Assembly (NCBI RefSeq): GCF_000321225.1
Contig: NW_004450465.1
Span: 874,137-938,136, forward strand
DNA from: Odobenus rosmarus divergens
Lineage: Eukaryota > Chordata > Mammalia > Carnivora > Odobenidae
Reading direction: 5' to 3'
Length of the DNA: 64,000 bases
Part shown: positions 1 through 11,346 of the stretch, piece by piece
Layout of the letters: each line of letters begins with the position of its first letter
Position numbering within the stretch: position 1 is the stretch's first letter
Notes under the pieces: generated by a model
Databases searched by the model: none
What the model was told of the DNA's origin: nothing
The model's input: only the letters and a program-made list of their open reading frames with translations
Program-made: the position numbers and the translations under genes

Positions 1-189
1 CAATTTCTTAGGGGGGTGTGTGTGTATGTGCATTTTAAATCATTTCTAATGCTCTTCATTCTTTTCTGAGGATCCAATTTTCCATCTAGAATCTTTTCCC
101 TTTGGCCTAAGGAACTTCCGTTAGCATTTCTTATAGTGCAGATCTGCTGGCAACAAAGTCTCTTAGTTCTCTTTTATCTAAAATTGTTT

Positions 190-1110
190 TTATTCTGCTT
201 TCATCTTTGAAAGATATTTTTGCTTTTTAAGATATTCTGGGTTGATAGTCCCCTCCCCCCAACCTCAACACTTTAAAGATATTATTTCATTCTCTTCTCA
301 CCTCCATAGTTTCTGATGAGAATTCATTTCTTAATTGAATTTTGTTTGAAATGTGTATGTAAGTAATGTGTCCCTTTTTTACTGCTTTCAAGCTTCGTTT
401 TTTATCTTTGGCTCAACATTTTAACTATCATGTATTTCAATGTTAGTCTTCATATCTATTCTAATTGGTGTTGACAAAGCATCTCAAGTCTGTAAATTTC
501 TTGTTTTCAACAAATTTGGTAAACTTTTGTCCATGATTCCTTCAAATACTTTCTCTGCCCTATGTTTTCTCTTTTTTTCTTCTGAGGCTACCTGTGTCTT
601 GAAAAAACTTGATATTATCTGAGAGGTCCCTTGTTCATTTTTTTCAATCTTTTTTCTCTTTGTTTGTCTATTTAGATAATTCCATTGATTTTATTTTCAA
701 GTTTATATCCCCATTCGGTTATTGAGTTCATCTGGTAATTTTTAAATTTCAGATATTGTATTTTTTAGTTCTAGAATTTCCACTTGGTTTTTTTATTGTT
801 TAAATATTTCTGCTAAGTTTCTCTATGTTTTCATTCATTTAGAGCATATTCTGCTTTACTTTTTTAAGAATAATTAAAATAGCTGCTTATCTGTTAGTTT
901 CAACATCTGGTTTGCTCAGGGTCAGATGTGGTTCATTTTCTTTTCTCTTGAGAATGTGCTACATTTTCTCAATTCTTCATATGTCAAGTGATTTTGGAAA
1001 GTATCATGTATATTATGAATATGAAATTATGAAGACTTGGGTTTCTGTTATTTTTTTCTAATGTGTATTGTTTTCTTTGCTTTAGCAAGCCGTTTTCTTG
1101 GCTAGGCACG
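190..1110. mobile_element. Ancient L1 5'-region fragment
   Basis: T-rich sequence that follows the order of words typical of the 5' region of old mammalian L1 elements: a stretch about fewer than expected ORFs, phrases resembling 'tttgaatactttctctgccct', 'gaggtccctgttcattttttt' and 'ttctagaatttccacttggtt'. It is heavily diverged. The 60-residue frame at 440-622 lies inside it and is not a gene. The orientation of the parent L1 could not be fixed by eye. Confidence 0.6.
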
Positions 1111-1619
1111 AACTGCAAGCTCTATTCTTGGTTTAAATCATTTGCTTCAGCTGATCTGCTTTATTTTGCCCCATGCATGCTTGGTTCAAAGGCCAGTGGG
1201 AGATGTGGGTAGATAAAATTTAGAGAACGTTTCTCTGTGTCCTTTCTCTTCCCTTCCACGATTCCTCCATTCACTTCAATAACAGTTTCCCAGCTTCACT
1301 TTTCTGATGCTGATAACCAGAAAGATTATGAGTTTTTCCATCAGTGCCCTCCCCACTGGGCTGCCACGTGCCAAACGGACCACGTTCATCCTAGACTGAA
1401 AGCGCAGAACCAGGGAACCCACCTCATAGCACTCCTTTCTCCAAGCATTTACTCCCCACACACAGTCTTTCTGTTTCTGTTCACCCTCCAGTGACTTCAT
1501 CTACTTGCCTTTGTATTTTATCCGGGTTTTATCATTGTTTCCAGAGGGGAAAGAGCATCCTCGGGTAAGGACTTAGTTGATCATTACCAGAGCTGGAAAC
1601 CCATTTGACCTGCAATATT

Positions 1620-2440
1620 GTTTCTAACCATAAAGAGCTGGGAACAATTTGAATGTCCACCAACAAAAGTCACTGGTACATCATCTTCTGGAATACTATG
1701 TAGCTGTTAAAAAGAATAAGATCAATCTAACTACTAAAAAGGACAGATCTCCAGGACCTACTCCAGGACAAGTTCCGGAACTGTATGTATAGCCTGTGTA
1801 GAGGATGCTGTGGTGTGCCTCCCAGGTCCTCCTCTGAGGATCGATGTGCTCGTTTCTCCAGCTGCCAACAGTACTGGCTGCTGAAAGATCACAGTGGAGT
1901 CCCTCTCAAGGAATTTCCCTCAGCTGAAGGGAGTCATGCTTCCTGAAGTACAAGCCCTCCTCAGGGTCAGCTCTCATCCAATGACTGGTTAACATGAGGT
2001 GACACATTGCCTCCATGGGGGTCAACTCCAAAGACCTGTCCCAGTTCCAGAGTGCCCCATGAGATTGGCTGAGACATCAGTTGAATCTGCATCACAGTTC
2101 AACTTGTCCTTCAGCCCACCCCTGCTCCCACCCTCCCTATAGGTGTTGTTCCAGTGATTCATTCCCCCCGTTAAATCTCCTGCATGTGAATCTCCATCTC
2201 AGAACTTATTTTCCGTGGAACCTAGGGCAATCCAATACCTTTCGGGTAAACAAGCACAAAGAGCACCTAGTTCTGTAAGTTCATATATGTATGTAAAGGC
2301 AGGGAAAAAATCTGGAAGAGTATAGGTGAAAATAATAATAGCAGTTACCTTCAGGGAGGATCTAGGGTGGGGGGAGGACATTCAAGAGATACTTTACTTA
2401 TGTGTGTTGTTTGAATTTGTTACAACTCATTTATATATAT
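1620..2440 (+). mobile_element. Old L1 3'-end fragments
   Basis: At 1630-1745 the sequence follows the conserved old-L1 3' pattern of 'ctgggaacaa...aatgtccaccaac...ggaatactatgtagctgttaaaaag'. At 2285-2440 there is the later 3'UTR-like part (gcagttaccttcagggaggat, ending in an AT-rich stretch). The middle (1800-2280) is not clearly L1 and may be a separate insertion. Several short frames here are not coding. Confidence 0.5.
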
Positions 2441-2442
2441 GT

Positions 2443-2775
2443 ATTTTCTGTCTAAGTGAATGAGAGTATCACTTTACCTAATCACACAAACGAGGATATA
2501 CATATATATGTATATGGAATTAAAAACAAATACAATTATGAAAACCAAAAGATAACTCTTCATTTATGTACTTATCCCGGATCCTTCCAAATCTGAGCTC
2601 TAGGACCATGTACCCAACTGCTTATCGTACTCCTCTACTTAGATATCCCTTAGAACCTTCACATTTGTGTCCCCGAAACAAACTTACCATCTCCTCTTCC
2701 CAGTTTTTTTCCAGGTATTTTCTGTCTCAGTGAATGAGAGCATCACTTTCTTACCTAATCACACAAACAAGGACT
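2443..2775 (+). repeat. Pair of about 55-bp direct repeats
   Basis: Bases 2444-2496 and 2717-2772 are near-identical (tattttctgtct[a/c]agtgaatgagag...cacactctaa-type core ending aatcacacaaac). They differ at a few positions and by a 3-base indel. The second copy sits in an L2 fragment, so the first looks like a copied piece of L2. A perfect 20-bp AT palindrome (2496-2515) directly follows the first copy. Confidence 0.7.
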
Positions 2776-3060
2776 ATGGAAGTCATTTGTGGCTTTTCTT
2801 TCTACCTCACCACTTCACTTTGATCCATGTTTGTGTCCTGTTGATTCTCTCTCCTTAATATTTCTCAGACCCCTTCAATTCTTTCCATCCATTTTGCCAT
2901 TGTCTTAGTTCAGGTTATCATCCACTTTTGCCTGGAGTCTTCTTTCAGAATCTTGACTTTCCTCCTTGGCCCCAATCTTGCCTCCCCAGTCCATTCTCCA
3001 CGTTCCAGCAAGGGCAATATTTCTAAAACATCAAGCTGTTCCAATTGGACAGAGTAGGAG
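2585..3060 (+). mobile_element. L2 LINE fragment
   Basis: Diverged L2 sequence in sense orientation, seen from the ordered words 'ccaaatctgagctctag', 'caactgcttatcgtactcc', 'catctcctcttcccag' and 'cccagtccattctccac' followed by 'tttctaaaacatcaag'. These correspond to the C-terminal part of the L2 reverse-transcriptase ORF. Stops and indels show it is dead. The 162-codon minus-strand frame at 2910-3398 is an antisense shadow of this element and its flank. Confidence 0.6.
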
Positions 3061-3683
3061 TCTGCATGAAACCATTCATATTCTTCCAGATGCCACCCAA
3101 CCCATTTTATGATCATTTCCATGTTGGGTCTAAGAGGCAGCTGGTAGCCTGGAAAGACGAATGAAATGCCCCACCTTGGCCTGGGAGATACAGAGAGCCC
3201 CATTTGGGCTAACTGGTCATTTCCAGTAACAACCATTCTTCGAGATTCCACTGAACCCTGTAGATTACACTGTGTCCATGGATAAACTAGAGGGGGTTTA
3301 AAAAGAGAGTAGTAATGATGAGAGAAACGGGACAAAAGATGCATGGAGAAAAGGTAAGGGGAGACATACTTATATGTACCATTTTGGCAGCCTGACAATG
3401 AGCTAGGTCATTTCCTTAAATGGAGGTGGAAGCTGAGAACTCTGTCTTAGAGATGGGGCAGGGATGGTGATGCTGAATTGTGTGGGCCAGTTCCCCCAGA
3501 TCGCACCCCGAGGTTTGGGATTCTTTAATGCTGTTAAAAAAAGCAAATTTGGTTTTTTTGAATGGCAGAATTGTAGATAGATCTTTAAAAAAATTTTTAT
3601 TTCTATTAAAATCATTTTGTTATTTTTGATATATTAATAATAATAATAATAACACCAAAAGTTTAAAAGAAGATATCTTCTTG

Positions 3684-3890
3684 TTTTTTTTTTTTAAGAT
3701 TTTTATTTATTTATTTGAGAGAGAGAGAGAGCGAATGAGAGAGCGAGAGCATGAAAGCAAGGGAGGGTCAGAGGGAGAAGCAGACTCCCCGCCGAGCAGG
3801 GAGCCTGATGCGGGACTCGATCCTGGGACTCCAGGATCATGACCTGAGCTGAAGGCAGTTGCTTAACCAACTGAGCCACCCAGGCGCCCC
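3684..3890 (-). mobile_element. CAN-SINE (SINEC), minus
   Basis: Reverse-oriented carnivore tRNA-Lys SINE. It starts with the complement of the poly(A)/AATAAA tail (poly-T then taagatttttatttattt), runs through the purine-rich region (complement of the CT-rich part) and ends with the complement of the tRNA-like head (ctgagccacccaggcgcccc). The flanks share an imperfect aagat(a)tctt duplication. Confidence 0.95.
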
Positions 3891-3924
3891 AAAGATTTCT
3901 TTTTCAAGTAGGCTCCTTTTCATC

Positions 3925-4080
3925 TTAACTTCATGTTATAGGAAAATTTTGAACATATACAAGGGCAGAGAGAATAGTGGGTCAAGCCTCACGTATGCAT
4001 CACCCAGTTCCGACCATTAGCCTCTATCTGGCAATCCTGGGCTGCGTGCCCCCCTCATACTGGTTGTGGAGCTATTATCT
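3925..4080 (-). mobile_element. Old L1 3'-end fragment, first part
   Basis: Resembles the complement of an old L1 3' part: 'gaaaattttgaacatatacaagggcagagagaatagtgggt' in pieces, then 'catcacccagttc'. It appears to resume at 4690-4910 after about 600 bp of other sequence, so the L1 was probably split by an older insertion. Confidence 0.45.
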
Positions 4081-4690
4081 CACCTCCAAACCCACCCTCG
4101 CATGTTCTCTTTGAGATGCTGGAACTGGAGCTCTTCAAACCTCATTTCGGTTTCGTCAACCGACTCCCTGTTGGACTCTGCCAGTGGCAGGTGCTCGAGG
4201 GAGACTGAGGCTGGAGGAGGAAGAGGGGACTTGCTTCTTCCTCTTTGCTTCCTGCTCATACCACCTTGCAGGGCTGCTTCACCGGGGCAGCAGTGGCCGT
4301 CCTTTGCCAGGGTAATGGTGGTAGCTAGCTGCAGGTTTTCTAACGCTCACACGACCAGCCTCACCAGCCTCCTCAAAGGCACCAGCCCCAGGAGGCCAGA
4401 GAGCACTCTCCAGAACCGGGTCCACGGCCTCCCGAGCCCGTCCTGGAGCTCAGGCTCTAGCGGTCTTCTCAGAGGTCTGTGGCCAGCTGAGTGAGGCGCT
4501 TCCTCCAAGCCTCTAGGTTTTGATAATTCCAATCCCTTCCCTTGTTTCCCAACCCTGGGGCAGTAACTATTTCCTGCAGTTGCTACTTCCATGATGCTTC
4601 CATGATCCCACTGGTTCTCTTTGCTTGTCAGTGACCTGGTTGATAATTCTTTATTCCTTGTTACAATAAATAGTGTGGTTTCTGTCTCCA
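4081..4690. other. Unassigned sequence within the split L1
   Basis: GC-richer stretch lying between two parts of an old L1. It carries a 142-codon plus-strand frame (4066-4494) and a 115-codon minus frame. Their composition (Ser/Leu/Arg-rich, no recognised domain) and the repeat setting argue against a gene. The word order around 4090-4700 suggests an ancient LTR-type or DNA-transposon repeat, which I cannot name. Confidence 0.35.
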
Positions 4691-4910
4691 TCACAACCGT
4701 TTTTTTTCTGAAGTATGTTAAAATCCATTTCAGGTATTATGCCATTTCATCTGGAGTGCTTCAGGATGTATCCCCAACTGATGAGCGTTTAAAAAAAATT
4801 TACATAACCCCCACGGGCATTAACAAACTTAACAAAAATCCCATAATGCCATTGAATAGTTTGCATGTACATTTCCTTGATCTCCCTAATGACTTCTGAG
4901 ATCTTCATAA
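4690..4910 (-). mobile_element. Old L1 3'-end fragment, second part
   Basis: Continues the L1-like sequence of 3925-4080: 'catttcaggtattatgccattt' type sequence, a block ending 'ggatgtatccccaactgatgag', then 'acataacccccacgggcatt'. Diverged, with no intact frame. Confidence 0.45.
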
Positions 4911-6040
4911 GCATCAGTCCCAGATGCCCTGGAAATGTAGGGAGGGAGCAGGAACAAGCCACAGAGGAGGGTGGTTACTGCTCCGGGTGAAAATTCTAGA
5001 AGAACTAGAAAACTCCTTCAATTTTCACTTGTATTAGGGCTACACCTGGGTGGAAAGGAAGCCTGGGAGACGACAGGCAAGTGCCTGAACGGGGTAGCAG
5101 GAGGCCCTGGGAATCAGATTGCAGGATGCAGGTGTGCTGGGCATTGCCTCCTCACCACAAACCTGCCTGCCACCCAACCCGTTTTATGGGTGAAGGAGGT
5201 ATCTTCGGTTCACGACTTTACCAAGAAAAAAAAAGGCTGGAAAGGGGGTCTGAGGATAGGGAGAAGAGTGACACGCACAAACAGAGTTGAACTGGATGTT
5301 TTGTTCAGTTCATTCCATGATAGGAATGCTGCTCCTGGCAGGCTACGCTCAACTGGCTGTACCCTTCCTCCTGACATAAATCTTCATTGTTTCCCAGGAG
5401 AAACATCACCATTTTGCCAAATGGCAGTTTTCATAATGAAAGTTTCAATGATTTATTTATCTTCCCAAGATTATCCAAACATAAGAAACTTAATTGGACT
5501 TGTGTAAACACTGTCAGTCACCCATAGCCTTGAAGACCTCCTCACTCCGTGTTCAGAACATAACTAAAAATAAGGACATGATAAAGCTGCCAAAACTCTG
5601 ATCTCTGGTAGAGGCAAAAGGAAAAGTTGTGGAAAAGGTTTGTGTGTACTTTGTAGCTGCGCTGCACTATATTTCAGTTCCAAGGGAGGAGGTGAGAGTG
5701 AACCTACAGAGCAGGAAGACATGGTAGAGAATTGGCCATTTTCTTATGAGTACTTGAGACCCTGTTGAGCCTCCAGGGATCCTCCCACCAGACTGGGAAA
5801 ACTTAGGGTACAAAGAAACTGAGGCAGTTTTAGACATTTGGTGCTGATAATGCTGAACCATTAACTACAGTACCATATTTGCCTATTACCATTTTCTCAT
5901 CGTATCAAATTACTTACACAGCTTGGTTAGAATAGCGCTGAATATTTCTCTTGACCTTGAAGCCCCAGGCTATCCCAGAATGTATTTCTGGGTTACTTTT
6001 TGTGAATTTTATAGGCTCCGAGCAAACCTCAACTTTTGTA
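4911..6040. other. No gene seen; unique or very old sequence
   Basis: A 178-codon frame (4971-5507, GTG start) is present, but it shows no recognised domain, an A-run inside it encodes a lysine stretch, and no splice context supports it. I see no clear repeat family here. Confidence 0.4.
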
Positions 6041-6247
6041 AGGTTTTATTTTATTTATTTTAGAGAGAAAGAGAGAGAGAAAGCATGAGCAGGGGGAGGA
6101 ACATAAGGAGAGGGAGAGAGAATCCTCAAGCCGACTCTGCACTGAGCGTGGAGCCCGGCATGAGGATCACTCTCGGGACCCTGAGATCATGACCTGAGCT
6201 GAGACCAACAGTCGATGCCTAACCAACTGAACCACCCCAGCATCCCC
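6041..6247 (-). mobile_element. CAN-SINE, diverged, minus
   Basis: Reverse-oriented CAN-SINE: T-rich tail complement, gagagaaagagagagag purine tract, then 'gatcatgacctgagctgag' and a degraded tRNA head (ccaactgaaccaccccagcatcccc). It is more diverged than most copies here, and no convincing target duplication was found, so it is likely an older insertion. Confidence 0.9.
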
Positions 6248-6309
6248 AAGCTGGACTAATCTTTAATCAACCTGTAGAGTTCACCAAAAGACCGGGAAAG
6301 AGAACCAAC

Positions 6310-6480
6310 ATTCTACTTCTGCTCTGCTGCTTTTAGTGATATGAACTAGTTAAGTCAAACTCTGTAGAATCTCAGTTTCTTCATCTGTGAAACGGAAACA
6401 AGTATGAACACTTGCCTTATTTTCCTTATTAGGGATGTGACAAGAATGAAATGAAATAGAGTTCTTTAAAAACTGTAAAC
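6310..6480 (+). mobile_element. MIR fragment
   Basis: Core-SINE signature 'ctcagtttcttcatctgtgaaac' preceded by a weak ctgc...agttaagtcaaactct stretch and followed by 'gggatgtgacaagaatgaaatgaaatag'. This fits the middle and 3' part of MIR in sense orientation. Confidence 0.7.
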
Positions 6481-7484
6481 AACTACATATTTGGGACATC
6501 TCGTCAGAATTACCGAGCAACTTACAAAAGTCTCAAGATTGCTTCTGCTTATGACCTTAGGAAATTCTTCAACCTTGCCTTGCCAAAATTTAGCCCAAGG
6601 AGTAATGAGATTAATTCCTTTTCCTATCTCTCCCAGAAGAAAGCTGTGGAAGAGACATACTAAATGGGAAGAACTTTGTGCAGTGTAGAGTTCTTTCTAA
6701 AATTGTCACCAGTTATAGCAGCTGAAAAGTCTTCTGATCTTCATCAGAAGTAACGTATCCACCATCCAAGTAAACATAATCCTTTAGCTCCAGGCAGCAG
6801 CCAGGGTCTGCTGAACTTGGTACCTTCTTAGCTGTCTGTGCAAGTTTTTCGATGCACAGAAGAAGCCAGCCTGAGTCCCTTTGCTGTTCTCGTATAAGTC
6901 TATCTGTTGCTTTACCGTCTCCGTAGCCCCAAACTCTGTTGTATCAGTTGGAGGTGGGTTTCTGCATGCCTGCCCTTCAAACATTCCTTTTCCCTATCTT
7001 GATTCTTCATATTCAGCTCTCCTGGCCAGAGTGGGTTAATGCAAACTGACATGTTTTATGGCTTAACTGGGTCTTTTTCTTTGAATTGAAGGCAGATGGC
7101 TCTCCGGAGTCTCTTTATATGGCATGTCCAGATCTGAAAGCCTGATGGAGAGTCACTCTGTGGACTATCAATTTCATAGTATTTGTTGATACATTACATC
7201 CATCGTGTCCTTTAAAAAGCATTTTAGACAATTGGACTTGGCTTTTGATGGCCTTGATGGCCAGAACATTATTGGCTAGTGTGTTCTCTGGAATCAGCAC
7301 TGAGATACAGCTTTCCTAAATTAATCACCAAAGGGCATGGAAACAGCCAAAAGTTCCAGAAGGATTACTCAATTTCACTTTCCAAATTGCAAACAAATGC
7401 ATCTAATTAGTGAAACCTCATTCAGATCTAAAACCCCAGCAGCAAGAGATAGTGGAAAACAGAGATTTTAGCTTTGCAGTCTTG
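6481..7484. other. No gene or clear repeat seen
   Basis: AT-moderate sequence with only short frames (61-66 codons) on either strand. No repeat family, splice pair or RNA fold was recognised. Confidence 0.4.
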
Positions 7485-8010
7485 GCAGATAGATCTGTCC
7501 TTAGCTCTCTTGACATCTTAGCAGCATTTGGCACAATTCACTGCACCTTCTTTCTCGAAGCCGCTTTGCTTTGCTACTGTGATGCAGAATTCTCCCAGGT
7601 TGCCACCTACCTTTCTGGACCCTGTGTTCTTAGTCTCTTTTATGGTTATTCTTCCTCTATCCTTTCCTTAAGTGATGGTGTTCCTCATATTTATGACCCC
7701 AGGCCCACTTTCTTTTCTTATCCTATATGCTTTTTATTTTTAAAGATGATCTCATTTACTATCTATCTTCCTAACTTTCCATGTCTCCAGGTACCATCTA
7801 TTTGCTGTTAACGCCCAAATTTATATTTCTAATACATATCTCTCTTTTGAGTTTCAAATCTGAATAGCCAACTGCCTACTAAAATTGTGTGTCCCACAGG
7901 TAAAGCAAATTCAACATGTCTGATAACAAATCCGTCCTATTTTCTCTCAAAACGTATCATTTCTCTGTGTTTGGATCATCCAAGGAGGAGTCCAACCAGA
8001 ACCTTCATGT
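7485..8010 (+). mobile_element. L2 LINE fragment
   Basis: Sense L2 sequence covering the end of its ORF: 'cttgacatcttagcagcatttggcac', then 'tgctactgtgatgcagaattc', 'gtaccatctatttgctgttaacgccc' and 'caactgcctac'. The 133-codon frame at 7410-7811 is the decayed L2 reading frame, not a host gene. Confidence 0.65.
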
Positions 8011-8290
8011 TTCAGAGAGTTCTGCTCTTTACCTGGTGGCTGGCTTCCAAGAGACAGGAAGCAGAAAGTGCCAGATCAGTTAAGAGCTACGTCTGTAACT
8101 GGTGCATTGTTACTTCTGCTAATTATATTGCTCAAGCCAGTCAGAGTTCACCCAGATTCAATACAGTGGAAAAAGGGACTACCTTATGATAGGGGAGTGG
8201 CAAGTTCATGTTGCAAAAAGAGTGTGAGGCATGGGAGGTATCCTTGTGACTATCTTTGGGAAAGGCAATCTGCCACGCTGTGAAGATCAG
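8011..8290. repeat. Ancient dispersed repeat, family not named
   Basis: The pattern 'ggctggcttccaag', 'gaagcagaaagtgccag', 'gttacttctgctaattat', 'ggagtggcaagttcatg' has the cadence of an old mammalian LTR or DNA-transposon repeat. I could not assign a family. The 100-codon frame at 7887-8189 runs across the L2 boundary into it and is spurious. Confidence 0.35.
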
Positions 8291-9340
8291 AAATCAAATT
8301 CCCACTCAACTAACTGCAAACCCAGAGCACTTAACCGTGAAGCTATATTGCTTCATGTGTTCAGAACACTCCTTTCGCTTCTGGAAAATAACTGAAACCA
8401 AGGAATATTGGTTCTTCTCCATCATTAGCTAATTGCTCATTGCCTTCTTCATTCATTGTCTTTCAGCCCCTACAATAAGCCCAAGCATTGTTTTGAGTGC
8501 ACAGGAGAATGACGAGAACAAACAAGTCGCTGGGGCTGGAGTCTGCCCTCCACCATTGCACAAGTACTTTCATTCTGAATCAATGGACTCAGACTTGGTT
8601 GTTTTTAAGGGCAAGGAATAATCCACTTTTGATCCTAAGAGAGGTTGAAATGAAGCTCTGCAGGGAAGGACAGTTCTGTGCAGAGTTTAAAATTGAAGCC
8701 TGACCTAATCAAAGTTTATAGCATCACAAAATATTTAGATCTCTTGGTGTGGCATGTATATAGGGGAGACTGCACATTTTAAATATTTACAGCTGATAAA
8801 TATTTTTCATTATAGGACAGTGCTTGCCACATAGCGGCTTGTAGGGGAAAATGCTTGAATTCGGCATGCAAGTGCATCTGATTTTACCTAGGGTTAAGCT
8901 GTGGCAGTGGCTAAATGGCCAACACTTGGCAGGCCAATTGCCAAAACAATCCATTGGCTCACTGTGCCATCCAGTTCCCTCCTTAAGACAATCGAAACAA
9001 GAATGACCAAATCAGATTGACTCTATGGAAATCTAATCAGTTGCTCCACAGTCAGATATAAGAGCTCTCCAATCAAATTAATTTTATTTTATTTCATTTA
9101 GTGAAGTGACATAGGCACAATCTTCACAGGTGCCTGTTCTTTCCTCATACATAGCGTGACATGATATTAGCATTCGAAGAGATTCTAGAGACATCTGGTT
9201 CTCCACTTCTCCTATGGGAAAAAAGGATAAGCAGTACCCTAAGTCACTAAGTAAATGTGGGGTGTCTCTCTAGAGTGCTAAGTGTATCTTCAAATTGGGA
9301 GGGGAATACATTTATATGTTTAAACAAGTACAAATATATC
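8291..9340. other. No gene or clear repeat seen
   Basis: Mixed-composition sequence without a convincing repeat match. Two overlapping frames of 62-68 codons at 8433-8703 have no recognisable content. Confidence 0.4.
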
Positions 9341-9349
9341 ATGGCGTAT

Positions 9350-9720
9350 GTATTTGGATAGACTAGATTATGCTCTGCTAACCAAAAACGTCCAATCTCA
9401 GTGATTTAAGACAACAAACTTATTTCTCATTCATGCAACATGTCCATGAGGGTCAGCTGCGGCCTGTGTTCCATGTTGTTCTCATTCCAGAATCCAGACT
9501 GATGGAACAGACTCTCTGTAGAACTTTGTCTATTGTCTTAGCGGAGGAAAAGACAAGGGGTAAATCATGAGCTAGATTGTAACTATCCTCACATGGAAGC
9601 GGCACCTGTCATTTCCACTCATACACCTCATTGGCCAGAGAAGGTCATATAGACCTATCTACCTTCAAAGAGGGTCAGAGAAGTGCAACTCTACTGTGTG
9701 CCCAGAAGAAATAAGAAGTA
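9350..9720 (+). repeat. Ancient dispersed repeat, possibly same family as 32230-32610
   Basis: Shares with 32230-32610 the layout 'tctcagtgatttaagacaacaaactt', then a ggtcagctg stretch and 'cattggccagagaaggtcat' (compare 'gatggcttaacacgacgaac' and 'caaagcaagtcacatggcc' in the second). I read both as copies of one old mammalian interspersed repeat class, but cannot name it. Confidence 0.4.
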
Positions 9721-9894
9721 TTTAGTGAACAGTATTAATATCTACCACAGAATGGGGTGCAAATCTCATATAAACTTTAGGACGAAACATAAGACTTTGA
9801 AGAAGTTTCTTGAAATCTATGTGCACCCGCTGAAATGATTAAATACGAGAATCCTAGAAAATGCTGCATGCTTGCCTGAAATGTCTTATTTTAT

Positions 9895-9985
9895 CTTAAA
9901 ATATGTGTAAATATATACATTTATGTAAATATAATATATATATAATATATACACTACATATAAAATATATAAATGTATATTCCTT
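9895..9985. repeat. AT-rich low-complexity tract
   Basis: Runs of tata/aata (for example aatataatatatatataata) with almost no G or C. Probable microsatellite remnant with local inverted symmetry. Confidence 0.85.
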
Positions 9986-10684
9986 CCCTTATCTTTTGAT
10001 GTCAGTCTAAAGGGATTTCATGACAGTGGGTTCATTGATTGGATTTTCTTATTGGCTAATATCCCTAAGTGCCTGGTCCTTGTGAAAATCTGAAGCCACT
10101 GGCAAAGCAATTTAAGTGAAAAATCTATCAAGATGTTCTACAGTTCTTTCCCTGTTGTCTCTTCCACACAGTATTTGGAAGCAATTTGCAAATGCAAGTC
10201 ACTTGCATTTCTTAAATATTTCCAATGTTTTTACATAGCTTTCCAGCATTCGCTATCTATTTTAAAATATTTCAAACACACAGGCAAGTATCCATTCTTG
10301 CCTATTTACCACCTAATCAGTATAGCTTTCACACAGCTCTGTTTCTTTTGTAATCATAATCTACACATTTAAATAATATTTAATTGAATCATATAATTAT
10401 AATAGGTACAACAGGCACACCCAGATTTGGGAATGATACAACTCAAGCGGCAGTAACAGAAATACAGGGGTGTGCAAGAGAGGACGCAGGCCCCTAACCT
10501 CCACCATTCCTGTGCATCAGGTAGTACATTTCAAATAACAAATGGAGAGTACCCGCTGATGATCTAGTCAGGTGGTTGGTTAAAAGAACTTATATTAAAC
10601 TTTGGTGGAAAAGTTAAGGAGCACTATCTAGGATCCTCATATTGCAATTAATGATCCTAAAGCCTAGAGTCTGTGAACTACTTT

Positions 10685-10741
10685 AATTCATTCGTTCATT
10701 CATTCATTTCTTTATTAGTTCATTTATTTATTGGTCCATTC
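10685..10741 (+). repeat. Imperfect (ATTC/TTTA)n repeat
   Basis: Run of cattcattc units with interruptions directly before a MIR. Simple-repeat remnant. Confidence 0.7.
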
Positions 10742-10935
10742 AGAGGCAGTATAGGATAGTGGACAAGAGCCTGGATGCTGGCACCAAACTGTGTGGGTTT
10801 GAATTCCAGTTTTGCTGTGTGCCCCATGGCCAGTTTTCCCGACTGTAACATGGGAAGATCAGGACCTACTTCAAGGGGTTGTTGAGAAGATTGAATGAAA
10901 TAACGAGTGTAAGTTATGTAAATGTTAACTTATGA
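10742..10935 (+). mobile_element. MIR, near full length
   Basis: Sense MIR with the order: gcagtataggatagtggacaag head, 'gtttgaattccagttttgctgtgtg', a degraded 'tgtaacatgggaagatcagg' and 'ggttgttgagaagattgaatg' core end. About 190 bp. Confidence 0.85.
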
Positions 10936-10939
10936 TAAA

Positions 10940-11065
10940 CTCCTTCATTTGATGAACCTTCACTGAGCAAATACCATGTGCCAAATATTGCCTTAGCTGA
11001 TGGAGAAAGGAAGGTGAACAATAAATAGCACAGTCACCTCTCCTGTGCAGTTCTATAGTCTAATG
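10940..11065 (-). mobile_element. L2 3'-end fragment, minus
   Basis: Complement of the L2 3' end: 'ccttcactgagcaaataccatgtg', then 'gatggagaaaggaaggtgaacaat'. The pattern is the reversed 'cagtgcctggcacatagtaggtgct' ending. Confidence 0.6.
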
Positions 11066-11154
11066 CGAGAAGCCAATATTACACGGCAGGCTTCAAAATA
11101 ATTAGGTACAATTTGCCTCCGTTCTGTGAAGAAGGACAGGGTGGTAGGAACGAG

Positions 11155-11245
11155 CCTTTCCTCTCTATATCCTCAGAGATCAGGAGAGTCTGGCACATAC
11201 TAAGTGCTCAAGAAAATCTTTCTGGAACGAATGAGTAAATAAATA
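11155..11245 (+). mobile_element. L2 3'-end fragment
   Basis: Sense L2 tail: 'tctggcacatactaagtgct' followed by a short 'caagaaaatctttctggaacg' and 'aatgagtaaataaat'. Confidence 0.6.
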
Positions 11246-11266
11246 TATGACTTACCTATTTCGTGG

Positions 11267-11346
11267 ATTTGTCAGCATCCTGCTTCTTGTTAGAGACTGG
11301 GATTCCCGGCAGCAGGAGAGACCTGTGCTGCTTGCTGGGCAGGTCC
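11267..11346 (+). repeat. 80-bp duplicated segment, copy 1
   Basis: Matches 13026-13105 over about 80 bp with a handful of substitutions (shared 'gtcagcatcctgcttcttgt', 'tagagactgggattcc', 'gctgcttgct'). The two copies lie about 1.76 kb apart in the same orientation. Copy 2 is inside the large 2.65-kb duplicated unit, copy 1 is outside it. Confidence 0.8.

Noticed and set aside
2910..3398. 162-codon minus frame
   Set aside because: Partly antisense to an L2 fragment and without a recognisable domain.
4066..4494. 142-codon plus frame
   Set aside because: Lies in an old repeat-like insertion within an L1, with no domain.
4971..5507. 178-codon frame
   Set aside because: Non-ATG start, an A-run giving Lys-Lys-Lys-Lys, no domain, and no splice or promoter context.
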